A DNA stretch of 64,000 nt from JABDFW01 sp035550215 (GTDB taxonomy: Bacteria > Bacteroidota > Bacteroidia > Chitinophagales > Chitinophagaceae). Made by a program: the position numbers and the translations under genes. Location of the stretch: positions 62,001-126,000 of the forward strand of contig DASZPM010000003.1 in assembly GCA_035550215.1 (NCBI GenBank). The letters are read 5' to 3'. The notes under the pieces were generated by a model. The model did not search any database and was not told the origin of the DNA. It saw only the letters and a list, made by a program, of their open reading frames with translations. Each line of letters opens with the position of its first letter. Within the stretch, counting starts at the first letter, position 1. Shown piece after piece: positions 62,230 through 64,000 of the stretch.

Positions 62230-62943
62230 TTATGAATGATGATGAATATGTTCGGTAAGCCATGCAGAAAACTCCCCGACGCTGTAAAATAATGCATCCG
62301 GCTGAAGTGAAAGCAATTTTTCTGCGTCGGCAGTGGCGGCCCATGCGGCGCTTACCACCGGGATGCCCGCTTTTCGCGAAGCGTTAATGTCACTGGGGGC
62401 ATCACCTATGTAAACAACTTCTTCCTTTTGCAGATCATTCCATTCCTGCAACACTTCAGCTATACACTCTGCTTTAACGGGCCCGGCGGGAGAGCCTGTT
62501 TTTACAATAGAGAAGTGTTGGGTAATGCCAAATTGCCTGAGTGAGATAACAGTGCTTTTCTCTCCTTTGCCGGTAACCATGGCCAGGCGCACGTTGTAAT
62601 GTTGCAGATAATCAAGCAATGCAACAATGCCATCAAATGGAACTGGGCAATGAATGTGAAGCGCTTCGTAAAATTGCAGGTAACCCGACAGTCCTTCCTC
62701 GTAGTGGTGAGGGGCCAGCGCCATAATAGTACCTTCCTCCGAAGGGCCGAAGGTGGCAATTATTTCTTTGTCCGTTAATTGTTTTTGCGCCAGCGGTTCA
62801 ATGGCCAAACGAAAGGCTTCAATACAAAGTGGCAGTGTATCTGCAATGGTACCGTCCAGGTCGAAAATGACTCCTTTAATAAGCCTATATCTTAATGGAG
62901 GATTGATGTGCTGTTTAAAATTGTCGTTATTTATTTCACTCAA
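62230..62943 (-). CDS. HAD family hydrolase
   Basis: Phosphatase-like HAD protein of 237 residues: motif I FDLDGT (Asp28, Asp30), motif II VTGKGEK, motif III Lys in VKAECIAE and motif IV IGDAPSDINASRKAG. A cap domain lies between I and II. Relatives are phosphoglycolate phosphatase and PPi-ases. The start is a TTG at 62943, the only candidate before the motif. Confidence 0.88.
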   Translation of the reverse strand: MSEINNDNFKQHINPPLRYRLIKGVIFDLDGTIADTLPLCIEAFRLAIEPLAQKQLTDKEIIATFGPSEEGTIMALAPHHYEEGLSGYLQFYEALHIHCPVPFDGIVALLDYLQHYNVRLAMVTGKGEKSTVISLRQFGITQHFSIVKTGSPAGPVKAECIAEVLQEWNDLQKEEVVYIGDAPSDINASRKAGIPVVSAAWAATADAEKLLSLQPDALFYSVGEFSAWLTEHIHHHS

Positions 62944-63001
62944 AGCCTTAATATTTATAAAGTAAATGCCTGCAGTAAAATTACGATGCTTGCGTGTATC
63001 C

Positions 63002-64000
63002 TCAGGACGCTGGCGTTTTCACTAACTCCAAAAACTCATCTTCCGTAATAATCTTCACCGTATTTATTTTTTTGGCCTTTTCAAGTTTACTGCCGGCATC
63101 CTCACCCACCACAAGATAATTTAGTTTGCTGCTTACACCACTTACTATTTTACCGCCATACTTTTCTACCATCTCTTCCGCCTCACTGCGTTTTAGTTTA
63201 TTGAGGGTGCCGGTAAAAAGAAATGTCTGGTCGTGCAGCATATTTTGTTCTGAAGAAGACGTTGTACGTTTCGTGTTTTCCATCTGCAGGCCCAGTTCTT
63301 TTAGCCTCTCCAGCATTTTTATATTTTCCCTGTTCCTGAAAAAGGTATAAATACTTTGCGCTACTTTAACGCCAATATCTTCCATCTCCTGCAACTGCTC
63401 TTCTGTTTTACTTTCCAGTTCAAATACATCATGTATGGCATTTGCCACTGTTTTGGCCGTTGTTTCACCAACATAGCGTATGCCTAATGCGTAAACAAGC
63501 CTGTGCAGCGGTTGCTGTTTACTGGCCTCTATTGCCGCAGTTAAATTATCTATTGACTTTTTACCAAAGCCTTCCAGTTTACTTATTGCGTCAAAGTCAA
63601 GTGTGTAAATACCGGGTACATCTTTTAATAAACCAAGTTCGTAAAACTTACGCACGTTGGCTTCGCCAAAGCTTTTTATATCCATGGCATCTTTACTAAC
63701 AAAATGTATAATGCGCTCCACCACCTGCGCCGGGCATTCAATGTTTATACATCTCCAAACTGCCTCTTCTTCCGGCTTATACAACTCCGTGTGGCATACC
63801 GGGCATTTTTTGGGATAGATAATATGCTTCTCGTCCCCGGTTCTAAGCTCCGGCAGCGATTTTACAATTTGCGGTATAACATCACCTGCCCGTTCAATAA
63901 GCACGGTATCGCCAATCATCAAATCCTTCTCTTTTATATAGTCTTCATTATGTATGCTTATGCTGCCTACGGTAACCCCGCCAATGGCTACAGGCTCCAG
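63002..64000 (-). CDS. ligA: NAD-dependent DNA ligase LigA (3' part, runs off the window)
   Basis: Partial: the frame stays open to base 64000, with upstream text GGVTVGSISIHNEDYIKEKDL leading into MIGDTVLIERAGDVIPQIV, which is the OB-fold region. Then a four-Cys zinc finger (CPVC, CINIEC), helix-hairpin-helix repeats (GFGKKSIDNL, ALGIRYVGETTA) and a C-terminal BRCT domain (FLFTGTL, KLNYLVVGEDAGSKLEKAKK). The adenylation domain with the catalytic Lys lies beyond the window. Confidence 0.95.
   Translation of the reverse strand: MEPVAIGGVTVGSISIHNEDYIKEKDLMIGDTVLIERAGDVIPQIVKSLPELRTGDEKHIIYPKKCPVCHTELYKPEEEAVWRCINIECPAQVVERIIHFVSKDAMDIKSFGEANVRKFYELGLLKDVPGIYTLDFDAISKLEGFGKKSIDNLTAAIEASKQQPLHRLVYALGIRYVGETTAKTVANAIHDVFELESKTEEQLQEMEDIGVKVAQSIYTFFRNRENIKMLERLKELGLQMENTKRTTSSSEQNMLHDQTFLFTGTLNKLKRSEAEEMVEKYGGKIVSGVSSKLNYLVVGEDAGSKLEKAKKINTVKIITEDEFLELVKTPAS

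Noticed and set aside
1..64000. CRISPR arrays, tRNA, rRNA, transposases
   Set aside because: No regular repeat-spacer pattern, cloverleaf, rRNA segment, or transposase motif was noticed by eye.

Overview
The window comes from a member of the Bacteroidota, most likely a Chitinophagaceae-type soil or plant-associated bacterium. Supporting signs are two SusC/SusD outer-membrane uptake pairs, gliding-motility genes (gldC, gldE, gldD), many promoters with the Bacteroidota -7 box TAnnTTTG, few Shine-Dalgarno sites, and the neighbourhood rng / mS38-like small protein / HU / mutY / ssb / gldE / gldD. No rRNA, tRNA, CRISPR array, insertion sequence, integrase or prophage gene was seen.

Layout. 1-10.5 kb is housekeeping: an amidohydrolase, release factor 1, a glycosyltransferase, GldC, a YqeY-like protein, CvpA, an alpha/beta hydrolase behind a leader with an apparent attenuator, a CBS protein, a BamA/TamA-like protein, NAD kinase and a sterol-desaturase-family enzyme. 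10.5-38.4 kb is a loose carbohydrate-utilisation region: a GH31 alpha-glucosidase beside a GH144-type (PF10091) enzyme, a second GH144 paralogue, an SGNH esterase, a GH3 beta-glucosidase and two tandem SusC/SusD pairs. Stress, envelope and transport genes sit among them (DUF2807, Usp, a formylglycine-generating-enzyme-like lipoprotein, a receiver protein, porin-like proteins, a fasciclin protein, VanZ, an MHS transporter, a methyltransferase). 38.9-49.5 kb returns to genome maintenance and gliding (radA, comF, GPx, RNase E/G, HU, mutY, ssb, gldE, gldD, DUF3109). 49.5-59 kb holds a LutB-like protein, a Uma2 protein that lacks its usual Asp, a deacetylase-like protein, a Tat-exported isomerase-like protein, an isolated paaB-paaC pair, nth, an FtsB/DivIC-like protein and enolase. 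59.1-60.5 kb is an AT-rich islet with one DUF4365 nuclease-like gene. The window ends with an M28 peptidase, a HAD phosphatase and the 3' part of ligA.

How the genes may work together. The two GH144 proteins, GH3 and SusC/SusD fit the uptake and breakdown of a beta-1,2-glucan, such as the osmoregulated periplasmic glucans of Proteobacteria. GH144 enzymes would cut the chain, SusC/D would import oligomers, GH3 would release glucose, and the SGNH esterase could remove acyl substituents. This is inferred from family membership only. The GH31 gene shows that alpha-glucosides are probably handled too.

The best leads outside ordinary annotation are the attenuator-like leader at 5.5 kb, a 13-bp inverted repeat around a 132-bp spacer between the SusC/D pairs, a structured transcript candidate with its own terminator at 38.7-38.85 kb, the DUF4365 islet, the isolated paaBC pair, and a 31-residue basic ribosomal-type protein.
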